Positions 1 through 8,600 of a DNA stretch of 14,452 bases are shown piece by piece. The stretch lies in NCBI GenBank assembly GCA_007123985.1, contig SLGA01000330.1, forward strand, positions 1 through 14,452. The letters run 5' to 3'. Each line of letters opens with the position of its first letter. The first letter of the stretch is position 1. The stretch comes from Balneolaceae bacterium. GTDB taxonomy: Bacteria > Bacteroidota > Rhodothermia > Balneolales > Balneolaceae. A program made the position numbers and the translations under genes. Below the pieces are notes generated by a model that was not told where the DNA came from, ran no database searches, and saw only the letters and a list, made by a program, of their open reading frames with translations.

Positions 1-766
1 CGCGAATTACTTTCATGGCGGGATTGGTTCTGAAGCGAGCCGGATTTCCATCGTATAGTTTGTATGTATCAGCGGTCCATTCCCAAACATTTCCACCCAT
101 ATCCGTTAGTCCCGCTTCTGTTTTTCCAAATTCACCCACGGGTGATGTAAACAGATATCCATCTTCAGCGGTATTTTCAACGGGGAAGCGGCCTTGCCAC
201 ACATTGGCACGGTAGGTTCCGTTCTGTACAAGTTCGCTGCCCCAGCTGTATGGATTGCCACTGTTTTGCCCGTTCTTAGCGGCATATTCCCATTCAATTT
301 CTGTTGGAAGTCTTCTGCCGGCCCACACTGCGTATGCATTTGCATCGTTCCAGCTTACATGTGTCACAGGATGGTCATCTTCGGCAGCCGGGTATTCTGT
401 TCCAAGCGGATACTTCCATGAAGCCTCATTTACCATGATCCATTCACCGGTCTCATAGTTCATAACTACGGAATCTCCGAAACGTTCAGCTTCTGTTTGG
501 TAACCGGTAGCTTCTGCAAATTTTTGAAAATCAGCAACGGTTACAGGGCTCACATCAAGAAAAAATGGATCCACAATAGTTCTGAATGCCGGTGCTTCAT
601 TTGGGAGTGTATTCTCTGCGCCAATAATTATTTCACCACCGGCAAAATAAACCATTCCTTTCGGTGTATCTGCTTGTTGCTGTGCAGTACAGCTTGCGAT
701 GGCAGCAGCGGCTACCAACAGAATGGCAAGCTTTCGGTATTTTTGTTGATTTACTGTATTTATCAC
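1..766 (-). CDS. SUMF1/formylglycine-generating-enzyme-like lipoprotein (3' end outside window)
   Basis: The reading frame runs leftward off the window edge, so only about 255 N-terminal residues are visible. I chose a GTG start at 764-766: an in-frame TAA lies a few codons upstream and no ATG precedes the signal peptide. The N-terminus is a lipoprotein signal (KYRK, then a hydrophobic stretch, then IASC with Cys26). The rest follows the SUMF1/FGE-sulfatase fold: FAGGEIIIGA near residue 35, FFLDVSPVTVADF, HPVTHVSWNDANAYAVWAGR, RLPTEIEWEYAA and DMGGNVWEWTAD. Enzymes of this family convert a sulfatase cysteine to formylglycine; many bacterial lipoproteins share the fold without that activity. 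The catalytic cysteines of true FGEs lie near the C-terminus, which is missing here, so activity cannot be judged. No sulfatase is visible in the window. It is probably the last visible gene of the leftward block, 81 bp after the preceding stop. Confidence 0.88.
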   Translation of the reverse strand, partial: MINTVNQQKYRKLAILLVAAAAIASCTAQQQADTPKGMVYFAGGEIIIGAENTLPNEAPAFRTIVDPFFLDVSPVTVADFQKFAEATGYQTEAERFGDSVVMNYETGEWIMVNEASWKYPLGTEYPAAEDDHPVTHVSWNDANAYAVWAGRRLPTEIEWEYAAKNGQNSGNPYSWGSELVQNGTYRANVWQGRFPVENTAEDGYLFTSPVGEFGKTEAGLTDMGGNVWEWTADTYKLYDGNPARFRTNPAMKVIR

Positions 767-805
767 TGATATAACTTTAACTCGCGTTTATAATTGGTAT
801 TAGCA

Positions 806-822
806 AGAAAAGCAGGTTTTCT
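806..822 (-). terminator. Weak hairpin between EEP-family gene and SUMF1-like gene
   Basis: A perfect 6-bp inverted repeat, AGAAAA at 806-811 and TTTTCT at 817-822, has a 5-nt loop and lies 25 bp beyond the stop of the EEP-family gene. The stem is AT-rich and there is no long U-tract, so it may be a weak terminator, a processing hairpin or chance. Confidence 0.2.
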
Positions 823-847
823 GAAAGAATGAAACTTCATCAGGATT

Positions 848-1747
848 TTAATTAAACTCGATCTCAGCCAGTACCGGAAAATGATCAGAGGGATATTTCA
901 ACCCATCATAACTGTCTGTGAGAACACCATAACGTTTCACGCTGAAATGTTCGGTTAGAAAAATATAATCGATTCTGCGGTCGGGAATATGGCTAAAGTT
1001 GAAACCGTTGAAGGTTCCGGTTGGGCCATGAGGCGGGTTTTCTGTGATGAAATATGCATCACTAAACCGGCCGTACTCGATCACTTTTTCATAAGCTTTG
1101 TTTCCCGGAACAGCATTTAAGTCTCCAAGAAATAGAATTTTTGCATCCGGTTCTGTGTGTTCGTCGATATGTTCAAGCACCATTCGGCTGCTGTTTTCTC
1201 TTGCCTCCTGACTTTCATGGTCGAAGTGGACGTTGTAAACATAAAACTCTTTTCCGGTTTCTATATGTTCAAACTTTCCCCAGGTACAAATTCTGTGGAA
1301 GTTTACACCCCAGTCCATCGATGGCCTGTCCGGTGTTTTTGAGAGCCAAAAGGTGTCGTGCTTAAGCACTCTGAAAAGATCAGGATCATAAAATATAGCG
1401 CTGTGCTCACCTTCTGTATCACCATCATCCCGTGCAACACCTATATATTTCTGGCCAAGCATTTCGCGAAGATCCTGCAGTTGGTTATGTTCACCCTCCT
1501 GGGAACCCCATAGTACGATATCATGAAACCGTATAACGTTAGCGACATGCTCTTTACGCATTTCCCAGCTATTAGGGTGCTCCGGCGGGGTGTAGTAGAA
1601 GATATTGTAAGACGATATGTTAAAATTTTGAGCGCTTGAATGCAGAGGCATTCCGAGGAACAAAATTGTAAAGAAAACAGATAGCGAAATAGGTGCAATC
1701 CATTGTTTTGGCTCCATCCGTTCGATAAATCTGTCAAGAATATTCAT
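848..1747 (-). CDS. Secreted endonuclease/exonuclease/phosphatase (EEP) family hydrolase
   Basis: This 299-residue protein has the DNase I-like EEP fold, a metal-dependent phosphodiesterase/phosphatase family. Visible motifs in order are SYNIFYY (Asn48), GSQEGEHNQL with the metal-binding Glu84, YNVHFDHES (His174/His177), FLGDLNAVPGN with Asp209 and Asn211, RRIDYIFL with Asp260, and YPSDHFPV with the Asp288-His289 catalytic pair, so the active site looks intact. A hydrophobic stretch at about residues 17-33 followed by HSSAQ indicates a signal peptide cut near residue 39-40, so it acts in the periplasm or outside. A second ATG at residue 11 (1715-1717) gives a more typical signal peptide and may be the true start. 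It lies 42 bp after the GH144-type gene, consistent with one operon. The substrate is unknown; secreted EEP proteins include nucleases, sphingomyelinases and other phosphodiesterases. Confidence 0.9.
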   Translation of the reverse strand: MNILDRFIERMEPKQWIAPISLSVFFTILFLGMPLHSSAQNFNISSYNIFYYTPPEHPNSWEMRKEHVANVIRFHDIVLWGSQEGEHNQLQDLREMLGQKYIGVARDDGDTEGEHSAIFYDPDLFRVLKHDTFWLSKTPDRPSMDWGVNFHRICTWGKFEHIETGKEFYVYNVHFDHESQEARENSSRMVLEHIDEHTEPDAKILFLGDLNAVPGNKAYEKVIEYGRFSDAYFITENPPHGPTGTFNGFNFSHIPDRRIDYIFLTEHFSVKRYGVLTDSYDGLKYPSDHFPVLAEIEFN

Positions 1748-1789
1748 AGAAACTTATTTGTAGGTTAATTAATCTTAACTAGTGGTGTG

Positions 1790-3799
1790 TTAGTAAGTAA
1801 ACTGAAGCTCATCAAGTGCAGATTGCACTTCAGGTGCCTGCATAAACAGATCCCATAATAAGCCTGACCGATAATTCTCAATCATGATGATGATTGGCCC
1901 TTGATCGATAGCCAGATATGAATCGGCCCACCAACCCTGGGTTGGATTAAATGCATCATGAAAACCGTACTCACCCCAGAGCTTATCCCCCAGCACATAA
2001 TAGAAATGGCGAATAGCTTGCATGGATTCTTCCGGTGTGTATGGGAGGGACGATATAGCTGCTGTTGGAGTAATCGTGCCATTGTCCCGGTTTGGTTCAT
2101 GAGCCAGGTATCCCTCAAAATTGTCACTTGCAGTTAATCCCCAGCTATCTGAAGAATATCCCACAAAGTTATTAGGGTTTACAATGTTGTGCTGTCTGTT
2201 TATCAGTGTGTGGTTCTGGTTTTGAATCCAATAATCTGCATAAGAATCGGAGAGATTTCGCGGATCCAGGCCGAGAAACGAGTAGTGAGCAAAAAATAGA
2301 GGGCCTCCGTATGCGAAACCAACAGGTAAATGAATGCCATAATAATCATTATTATTTCTGATGGACCCGGATTGTGCCCACCCCTCGTGATATACCACAG
2401 GTTCAATACTGTGATTTTTTGATGATGCAGCCAATATGTAAACAATCAACGCTTCATTATATCCTCTGATTGGCATATTCATTTGCCAGCCATGATTTTC
2501 TGACCAGTGCCAGTAAAGCACATTTTGCCCGTCTCTGGTGTACCAATCCCACTCAATAGTGTCGAGAAGTTCGTTAATATTATTGATAAGCGCATTTTCC
2601 TGCGGATTATTGTCGTCAAGATACTCGCGCACAGTAATCAGACCCTGCGCCATAAATGCTGTTTCAACAAGGTCACCACCATCATCAAACTGGCTGAAAG
2701 GGATCGTTTGGCCGGTATTACCGTTCATCCAGTGAGGCCATACGCCAAAAAATCTGTCAGCATTTGCCAAAAAGCCCACAATTTTTTCTATCCTGTCGAT
2801 CCCGTCACTTCGGCTGATGAACCCACGATGAATACCTACGAGAATGGCTTTTAATCCAAATCCACTGCCACCGGTTGTTACCAGATCACCGGAGGTATTT
2901 CGCTCTCGTGCCATTCCGCTTTGGGGATGGGCAAAGTCCCAAAAATAGCCAAATGTTGCGTGTTGTATTTTTTCAAGGAGTTCAGTATCCGGGATTTCCG
3001 GAAATTTATACTCGGGATTTAACCCCGTCTGAAAACGGCCTTCGTATTCATTGAATAAAAATCCATTTTGAAATTTCAGATCTCCGGTAATGTTAATCTC
3101 ATGGTGGCGGTAATAGTCAAGCGGCTCGTTTGCAGTAACAGTTAGTTTGGTGCCATCCCCGGAGAGGTTGTAATTTTTGGAGAAATCCGGGGTTATTCGG
3201 ATCTGATTCTGGAATTCCTGGTGGTTTAGTGCATCAGAAAACGTAATCTCGAGCTGTATTTTGTTGTAAGTAACGTTTCTCAGCACGTTTTGACCGGGAA
3301 TGTCTTCATCATTTATTCGGATTGAAAGAATCTCTGCTGTTCCGTTCTCTGTACTAAATGAATAAACTGCTCCTGAAAACCCGGCTCCGGTTGTAGATAC
3401 TAACTGATCTGAGATTTGAAGTGTATAGGATGTGAGATGTTCAAAGTTCTCTTCTGGTGATATTGCGACGGTCTTTCCGTTGTTGATAAGATTTATACGG
3501 GTGGATAATACATCACCTGATTCTGACTGTACTATTTGCACATTATTTGATGCTGAAGTTTCATCTACTTCTGTGGAAAACTCAACACGAATTGTAGGGG
3601 AAATGGAGATATCGGTTGTTGTTTCTTCGATGCTGAATGAAGTTCCTGCTGCAGAAACAGATAGTATCTGAAATGGTTCTTCCTGATCCGGTTCTGTAGA
3701 ACTTTCGCTGCACCCGGTAAATGGTATGGCTGCTGTAAATCCGCAAAGGATGAAAAATGCAAGGTAGGTAAATCGTGTAGTAAAACTGGCGAATTTCAT
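1790..3799 (-). CDS. Glucoamylase-like/GH144-type beta-glucanase lipoprotein with two N-terminal Big_5 domains
   Basis: The protein is 669 residues from the ATG at 3797-3799. An in-frame GTG six codons upstream (3815-3817) is possible, but the ATG gives a normal signal start (MKFAS). A hydrophobic stretch ends in PFTGC (Cys30) followed by acidic residues, which suggests a surface lipoprotein. Two Ig-like Big_5 modules follow at about 41-151 and 154-260. The catalytic region spans about 268-662 and matches the glucoamylase-like family (PF10091), which includes GH144 beta-1,2-glucanases. Its signatures are FGYFWDFAHP, GDLVETAFMAQGL (Asp376, Glu379), EWDWYTRDG, LYWHWSENHGW, GYNEALIVY (Glu449), GPLFFAHYSFLGLDPR, WGLTASD, AISSLPYTPEE and LAIDQGPIIIMIENYR. 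All look intact, so an active enzyme is likely. The adjacent SusC/D and GH3 genes favour extracellular cleavage of beta-1,2-glucan. Substrate is inferred; despite the family name, alpha-glucan hydrolysis is not supported. Confidence 0.9.
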   Translation of the reverse strand: MKFASFTTRFTYLAFFILCGFTAAIPFTGCSESSTEPDQEEPFQILSVSAAGTSFSIEETTTDISISPTIRVEFSTEVDETSASNNVQIVQSESGDVLSTRINLINNGKTVAISPEENFEHLTSYTLQISDQLVSTTGAGFSGAVYSFSTENGTAEILSIRINDEDIPGQNVLRNVTYNKIQLEITFSDALNHQEFQNQIRITPDFSKNYNLSGDGTKLTVTANEPLDYYRHHEINITGDLKFQNGFLFNEYEGRFQTGLNPEYKFPEIPDTELLEKIQHATFGYFWDFAHPQSGMARERNTSGDLVTTGGSGFGLKAILVGIHRGFISRSDGIDRIEKIVGFLANADRFFGVWPHWMNGNTGQTIPFSQFDDGGDLVETAFMAQGLITVREYLDDNNPQENALINNINELLDTIEWDWYTRDGQNVLYWHWSENHGWQMNMPIRGYNEALIVYILAASSKNHSIEPVVYHEGWAQSGSIRNNNDYYGIHLPVGFAYGGPLFFAHYSFLGLDPRNLSDSYADYWIQNQNHTLINRQHNIVNPNNFVGYSSDSWGLTASDNFEGYLAHEPNRDNGTITPTAAISSLPYTPEESMQAIRHFYYVLGDKLWGEYGFHDAFNPTQGWWADSYLAIDQGPIIIMIENYRSGLLWDLFMQAPEVQSALDELQFTY

Positions 3800-3832
3800 G
3801 ATACGACTGTAATTCACGAATATAAATAAATA

Positions 3833-3865
3833 CCCGGTTCAAACTGTTTTACTGAATGAACCGGG
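3833..3865 (-). terminator. Hairpin with T-rich tail between LamG and GH144-type genes
   Basis: A perfect 9-bp inverted repeat, CCCGGTTCA at 3833-3841 and TGAACCGGG at 3857-3865, encloses a 15-nt loop. Read leftward, the GC-rich stem is followed by TATTTATTTATA, which resembles a terminator or attenuator. It lies about 33 bp before the GH144-type start codon, so it could reduce transcription from the LamG gene into the enzyme gene or protect an mRNA end. Confidence 0.5.
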
Positions 3866-3877
3866 CAGAAGGTGTGC

Positions 3878-3898
3878 AACTGAAGTGGTACTTCAGTT
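3878..3898 (-). terminator. Short perfect hairpin just after the LamG gene stop
   Basis: The arms AACTGAAGT (3878-3886) and ACTTCAGTT (3890-3898) form a perfect 9-bp stem with a 3-nt loop, 10 bp beyond the LamG stop codon. No T-run follows on the leftward strand, so it may be an mRNA-stabilising or processing hairpin rather than a terminator. It is the first of two tandem hairpins in this 109-bp gap. Confidence 0.4.
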
Positions 3899-3908
3899 AT
3901 GATGGAAA

Positions 3909-5177
3909 CTAGTTATCGGATTCGTACATAAGTCTGATCTCAGCATCCGAAAGTACCTGATGATAAACTTTAATATCGTCAAGCTGGCCCTTAAAATGGT
4001 TTGATGTAGGGAAGTTGTAACCGCCCCAGGGTTCGTTGCTCCACAATTCGCCTGCGCGTGACTGTAAGAAACCGAATGCAAAATCATCAAAAACCTCGGG
4101 TGATTGACCACTGAATGTAAGTCCGGTTACATTTCTCTGAATGGACTCTTCCGGCCAGAGGTCAAAATCGAAGCTCTTCATCAGATCTCCGTTGTAGTAC
4201 ATTTTCGCTCTTTTCTCTGCACCATCGTAGGTTAAGGTAACATGCAGCCAGTTATTCCTGAGAAGGTTTACCATTTGCTGCGGACTTAGGCTTCTTGCAT
4301 AGTCCCATCCCTGCCAGCCGCCACTGTTTCTGTCGGTTGCTTCTGCGGGGAACCACATGTCTTCCCCAAATGTAGTACCATCAGAAGTTTCGAACTGAAG
4401 TGCAAATTTCGCTGACTCATAATTTGCGGCAATTTCAAACTGAATTCCAAAAAACGCGCCAATTCCGAGTACAAAATGTCCCGCAGGGTCTCCGTTTTCA
4501 TTTACATGACCTTCTGAATCAGTTTTCACCCAAAAACTCAGGGTAAAATCAGAAGTGCTGATCAAATCAGATGCATTTGGTACTTCAATAATGCTTGTGT
4601 TTCCGTTAAATATTGCAACCTGACCGGCTTCCGGATTTCTTGGTTCGCCATATGTAACATCAACTACTGCAGACGCATTGTAATTTCCAACAGCATCATC
4701 GGCATTTCCGTCAAGCGGCCAGTGAGCTACCATTCCCGGAGGGCTAAATGTACCTTCTGTTTTGAAAGTTCTTGATGTGTTAGCCAAAGGCTGATCATCC
4801 ACATTCAGAAGTCCGCTTCTGAGTTCAAGCTGATACAAAGCTCCTGATCCAAGATCTTCTTCCGGTTGAATGGTGAGGGTAGGTCCGCTTGCTGAAATTT
4901 GAATAGGTATCTCTGTTTCATCGTAATCCTGAATAAGTGAAACGTTGGCTGCAGTTGCCGTTGCAGGATTGATGTCTGAGTTGAATGTAACCTCAATGGT
5001 TGCGTCGAGGGGTACGTTGTCGGGTGCTGTTGGAGCATTCAGATCAAGCCCGCCAACCGTCATCGATTCGATGTTAAGTGTTAGCGGTTCATCGCTGTCT
5101 GTTCCACATGACTGAAGCAACACTGCAAACATTGCAATCGCTCCTATCAGTAGAATTGAAAATTTTGTTGATTTCAT
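3909..5177 (-). CDS. Surface lipoprotein with Big_5 and LamG/concanavalin A-like domains
   Basis: The 422-residue protein starts with a lipoprotein signal ending LLQSC (Cys24), followed by GTDSDEP. This acidic tract resembles the Bacteroidota signal for export to the outer surface. Residues about 31-143 form a Big_5 Ig-like domain (PLDATIEVTFNSDINPATA, TLTIQPEEDL, GALYQLEL). Residues about 148-420 form a LamG/Laminin_G_3-like jelly roll: MVAHWPLDGNADDAVGNYNA, FTLSFWVKTD, NNWLHVTLTYDG, AKMYYNGDLM and FKGQLDDIKVYHQVLSDAEI. I see no GH16-type catalytic glutamate signature, so it is probably a glycan-binding rather than a cleaving protein. It is the first gene leftward from the divergent control region. 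Its Big_5 domain resembles the first one in the next gene, which suggests that the two work at the same surface site. A role as the PUL's surface glycan-binding protein is inference. Confidence 0.88.
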   Translation of the reverse strand: MKSTKFSILLIGAIAMFAVLLQSCGTDSDEPLTLNIESMTVGGLDLNAPTAPDNVPLDATIEVTFNSDINPATATAANVSLIQDYDETEIPIQISASGPTLTIQPEEDLGSGALYQLELRSGLLNVDDQPLANTSRTFKTEGTFSPPGMVAHWPLDGNADDAVGNYNASAVVDVTYGEPRNPEAGQVAIFNGNTSIIEVPNASDLISTSDFTLSFWVKTDSEGHVNENGDPAGHFVLGIGAFFGIQFEIAANYESAKFALQFETSDGTTFGEDMWFPAEATDRNSGGWQGWDYARSLSPQQMVNLLRNNWLHVTLTYDGAEKRAKMYYNGDLMKSFDFDLWPEESIQRNVTGLTFSGQSPEVFDDFAFGFLQSRAGELWSNEPWGGYNFPTSNHFKGQLDDIKVYHQVLSDAEIRLMYESDN

Positions 5178-5439
5178 AAGTATCGTAATTATATGGTTAT
5201 ATGGTAAATCTTCCTGTTTAAGAAATGTTTAAACGGCTTTCTCTAATGCTTTTCTGACTGATTCATTGAAATCATGATTCAGTTATCAGACAGTTATGCA
5301 ATTACTCTTCAGTGATGGTTTGTATTACCCATCAATCTAAAAAATAAATTAACTAACTAATAAGAATATAATGCAAAAATCATGCAATAAATACAAAATA
5401 ATTGCGCGATTTAAAGAGTGGATTTGGGCAGAGGTTTAA

Positions 5440-5447
5440 AACGCGTT
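5440..5447. promoter_or_regulatory. CG-centred palindrome AACGCGTT, candidate LacI-family operator
   Basis: The site is a perfect 8-bp palindrome with a central CpG step, as in many LacI/GalR-family operators, and a LacI-family gene lies in this locus. A second, imperfect CG-centred palindrome, ATTGCGCGAT, lies at 5401-5410. The palindromes are short and no binding evidence exists. Confidence 0.3.
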
Positions 5448-5606
5448 GCCACATCTATATTGTATTAATAACCTGTAAAATATGTAAAAACAGCCGAAAA
5501 TTTTGTAAATACAATTTTTTGGATTGATCTGGCAGAAGTCGTTACTCTGAGAATAGAAAGTTTAAGACTGAAAAAGAAATCTTAATAATTGTGCAAAAAA
5601 AATTAT

Positions 5607-5639
5607 AATTTGCATGGAGTCGGTTCATTTATGCAAATT
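5607..5639 (+). repeat. Perfect 9-bp inverted repeat upstream of susC
   Basis: The arms AATTTGCAT (5607-5615) and ATGCAAATT (5631-5639) are perfectly complementary around a 15-bp spacer, 57 bp before the susC start. They could be a dimeric protein-binding site built on the ATGCAA motif or a leader-RNA hairpin. A second pair, GTTCAT (5623-5628) and ATGAAC (5650-5655), interleaves with it. Confidence 0.5.
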
Positions 5640-5695
5640 GTCATATTTCATGAACGGGCATTCACTCAATTTCAAAAGATATGCAGAGGTAAACC

Positions 5696-8600
5696 ATGAA
5701 AAACAGGTTACAGAATTTCGGCTACTTCATTGGTTTTGTTTCGATGGCTTTCATTTTATTAGGAAGTACTACCTGGGTTGTTGCTCAGCACCAGGTTAGC
5801 GGAACAATTACAGAAGAGGCTACAGGAGAACCCCTTATGGGTGTGAACGTATTTATAGAAGGAACCACAATCGGAACATCTTCAAACATAGATGGAGAGT
5901 ATCAGTTAAATATTCCGTCAGATGACCAAATTTTGGTATTCTCATTTATTGGGTACGAAACCAAAGTGATAAATGTAGAAGGAAGATCGGTGATAGATGT
6001 AACACTTGCCGAAGTTTCCATTGTTGGCGAAGATCTTGTTGTTGTGGGTTACGGAACACAGCGAAGAAGAGATGTTACAGGTTCCGTCTCAAGAGTAGAT
6101 GGTGAGCGGATTAGCCGTATTGCCACTCAATCGGTAGATCAGGCATTGCAGGGTGTGGCAGCCGGTGTGCAGGTAACGCCTTCATCAGGTGCTCCGGGTG
6201 CGGGGTCAGTTATCCGTATCAGGGGTGTGGGTACTCTGGGAGATGCTTCACCACTCTTCGTTGTGGATGGCATGACCACAGACAATATTAATTACCTGAA
6301 TGCAAATGACATTGAGTCAATTGATATCCTTAAAGATGCATCAGCTACAGCAATCTATGGTGCCCGCGGTGCGAATGGCGTAATTCTGATTACTACAAAC
6401 AGGTCAACACTGGAGCGCCCTGCAGAATTTAGTGTAAACTACTACACCGGTTTTCAGCAGGTAGCGAGAACGGTGCCGGTTACTAATGCGCGCGAGTATG
6501 CAATGCTTGCAAATGAAGCAGCTGCTAATGAGGGTAATAATCCGCCATTTGGCAACCCGGATGCTTTCGGGGAAGGAACCAACTGGCAGGACGAAATTTT
6601 CAGAACAGCACCTATTCAAAATTTGAATATTTCAGCAAGTGGCGGTACTTCATCCACTGCCTATAACATTAGCGGTAGTTACTCATCGCAGGAAGGTATT
6701 ATCAGGGAAAACTATCTCGACCGTTTTTCACTGCGTCTGAATAATGAGTATTTCATTACGGATGATTTTCAAGTAGGTCACAACATCGCCATGGTGTACG
6801 AATCGTATCAAAATGCGCCCGGGGTTGTTGGTTCCGCATACAGGGGAGATCCTACCGTACCGGTATTTACTGAAGATGGAGATTTTTCACCCACTGATGC
6901 GCGGGCTTCAGTTGGGAATCCCGTTGCTCAGTTCGAGTATAACAGCAATAATGAAAATTCCCGGAACCGAATGATGGGGAATGTTTATCTGAACTACTAT
7001 TTCCTGGATAATTTTCAGTTCAGAAGCAACTTTGGCCTGGATGCAAATCGGGTTGAAGGGAAAAATTATACACCCATTTATTTTGTCTCGCCCATTCAGA
7101 ACAGTGAGCAGACTTCCCTGAATGTATTCAATAACTTTACAACCAATGTACTCTGGGAAAATACGGTACAGTACCAGCAGCAGATTGAGAGTCATCGATT
7201 CGATATTCTTTTGGGATACACGGTTGAAGAGTTCAGGACTGAAAACCTGAGCGGCAGCCGTATTGGTATAGTAGGAGATGATCCCTCTCTATGGTTTTTG
7301 AATGCAGGTGATCAGAGTGAGGGAGTTCAGAATGCAAATTCCGCAGGTGAGTGGGGTATGGAATCGTTCCTGGGCCGAGTAAATTACAACTATCGCGATC
7401 GATATATGGTTACAACAACCTTACGCCGTGATGGATCATCCCGATTCGGTGCCGATAATCGTTATGGCTGGTTCCCATCGTTTGCGCTTGGATGGATTGT
7501 TTCGGACGAATCATTCATACCTCAGCCCGATTGGCTTACCCAGATTAAACTTCGCGGAAGCTGGGGAGTTACCGGTAATGATAAAATTGATCTTTATCCC
7601 GGTGTACCTACTGTTTCAGGTAATTTAAATGCAGTATTTGGTGCAGATCCAAGCCTGAATTTCGGAGCCTTGCCAATTGGCCTTGCAAATCCGCAGATCC
7701 GATGGGAAGAGACAACACAGTTAAACATTGGTTTAGAACTGGAGCTTTTCGACAGCCGCCTGCGTAGTGAACTTGAATACTACGATCGTGTGACGGATGG
7801 TATTTTAGTAAGAGTGCCTATTCCAAATTATGTAGGTGCTTCACCCTCACCGTTTGTAAACGCTGCAGAAGTAAAAAATTACGGCCTCGAACTTACCGTA
7901 AACTGGCAGGATACACGCGGCGACTTTTTTTACAGCGTTGGGATGAATGCCACTACAATCAGCAATGAAGTACTCTCATTAGGCCGGGGGAATGAAGATA
8001 TATTTGGTGGCGGAGTTGGTGTAGGCGGCATGCTGGCAACTAAAACAGTTGTAGGCAGGCCAATAGGCTCATTTTTTGGTTACCAAATGGACGGAATATT
8101 CCAAAATCAGGCAGAGGTTGATGCAGGCCCAAGACTTGGAAATGAACAGCCGGGAGATATTCGGTTTAAAGATTTGACCGGAGACGGACAAATTACCACT
8201 GACGACAGAACATTTATTGGTTCACCCATTCCGGATTATCTTTTCTCATTTAATTTTGAGTTAGGCTACAAAGGGGTTGATCTGAGTGCCGCATTTACCG
8301 GTTCTTACGGAAATGATGTATATAATGCCAAGAAACAGGCTCGTTTTGGAACGCCAAACTTTGAGTCTTCTGCCCTTAACCGATGGACGGGTGAAGGTTC
8401 AACAAATTCCTATCCAAGAATTACAAACGGCGGGCATAACTACAATGTATCTGACTTTTTTGTAGAAGACGGAAGCTTCCTGAAATTACAGAGCCTTACT
8501 TTAGGGTACACGCTTGATCCGTCTCTTACCGGTGCTCTTGGTTTAAGAAACCTCAGAGTGTACGCAAATGGCAACAACCTGTTTACCATTACAGGATACG

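Larger units (their letters stand above)
5178..5695. promoter_or_regulatory. Divergent non-coding control region between the LamG and susC genes
   Basis: This 518-bp AT-rich stretch has no convincing gene and must hold promoters for both gene blocks. I could not find a clean Bacteroidota promoter (TTTG, about 20 bp, TAnnTTTG); TATAATTTG at 5604-5612 is a near match to the -7 element but lacks a -33 partner. It holds five ATGCAA/TTGCAT copies (5296, 5371, 5382, 5610, 5631), direct repeats CAGTTAT at 5280 and 5291, TGATGG/CCATCA arms at 5313-5334, a PmeI-type palindrome GTTTAAAC near 5227, and CG-centred palindromes at 5401-5410 and 5440-5447. AGAGG at 5685-5689 is a reasonable ribosome binding site for susC. 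Confidence 0.6.

Noticed and set aside
15..769. Several plus-strand open frames over the left edge
   Set aside because: They lie antisense to the SUMF1-like gene, show no family motifs and have low-complexity, cysteine-rich translations typical of shadow frames.
1790..3799. Annotation as a true alpha-glucan glucoamylase
   Set aside because: The motifs fit the glucoamylase-like PF10091/GH144 group, whose studied GH144 members act on beta-1,2-glucan; neighbours also fit beta-glucan use.
3909..5177. LamG protein as a GH16-type glucanase
   Set aside because: The jelly-roll pattern is clear but no ExDxxE-type catalytic signature is visible.
5614..5799. Short plus-strand open frame overlapping the susC start
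   Set aside because: It is out of frame with susC, has no recognisable motif and overlaps the signal peptide coding region.
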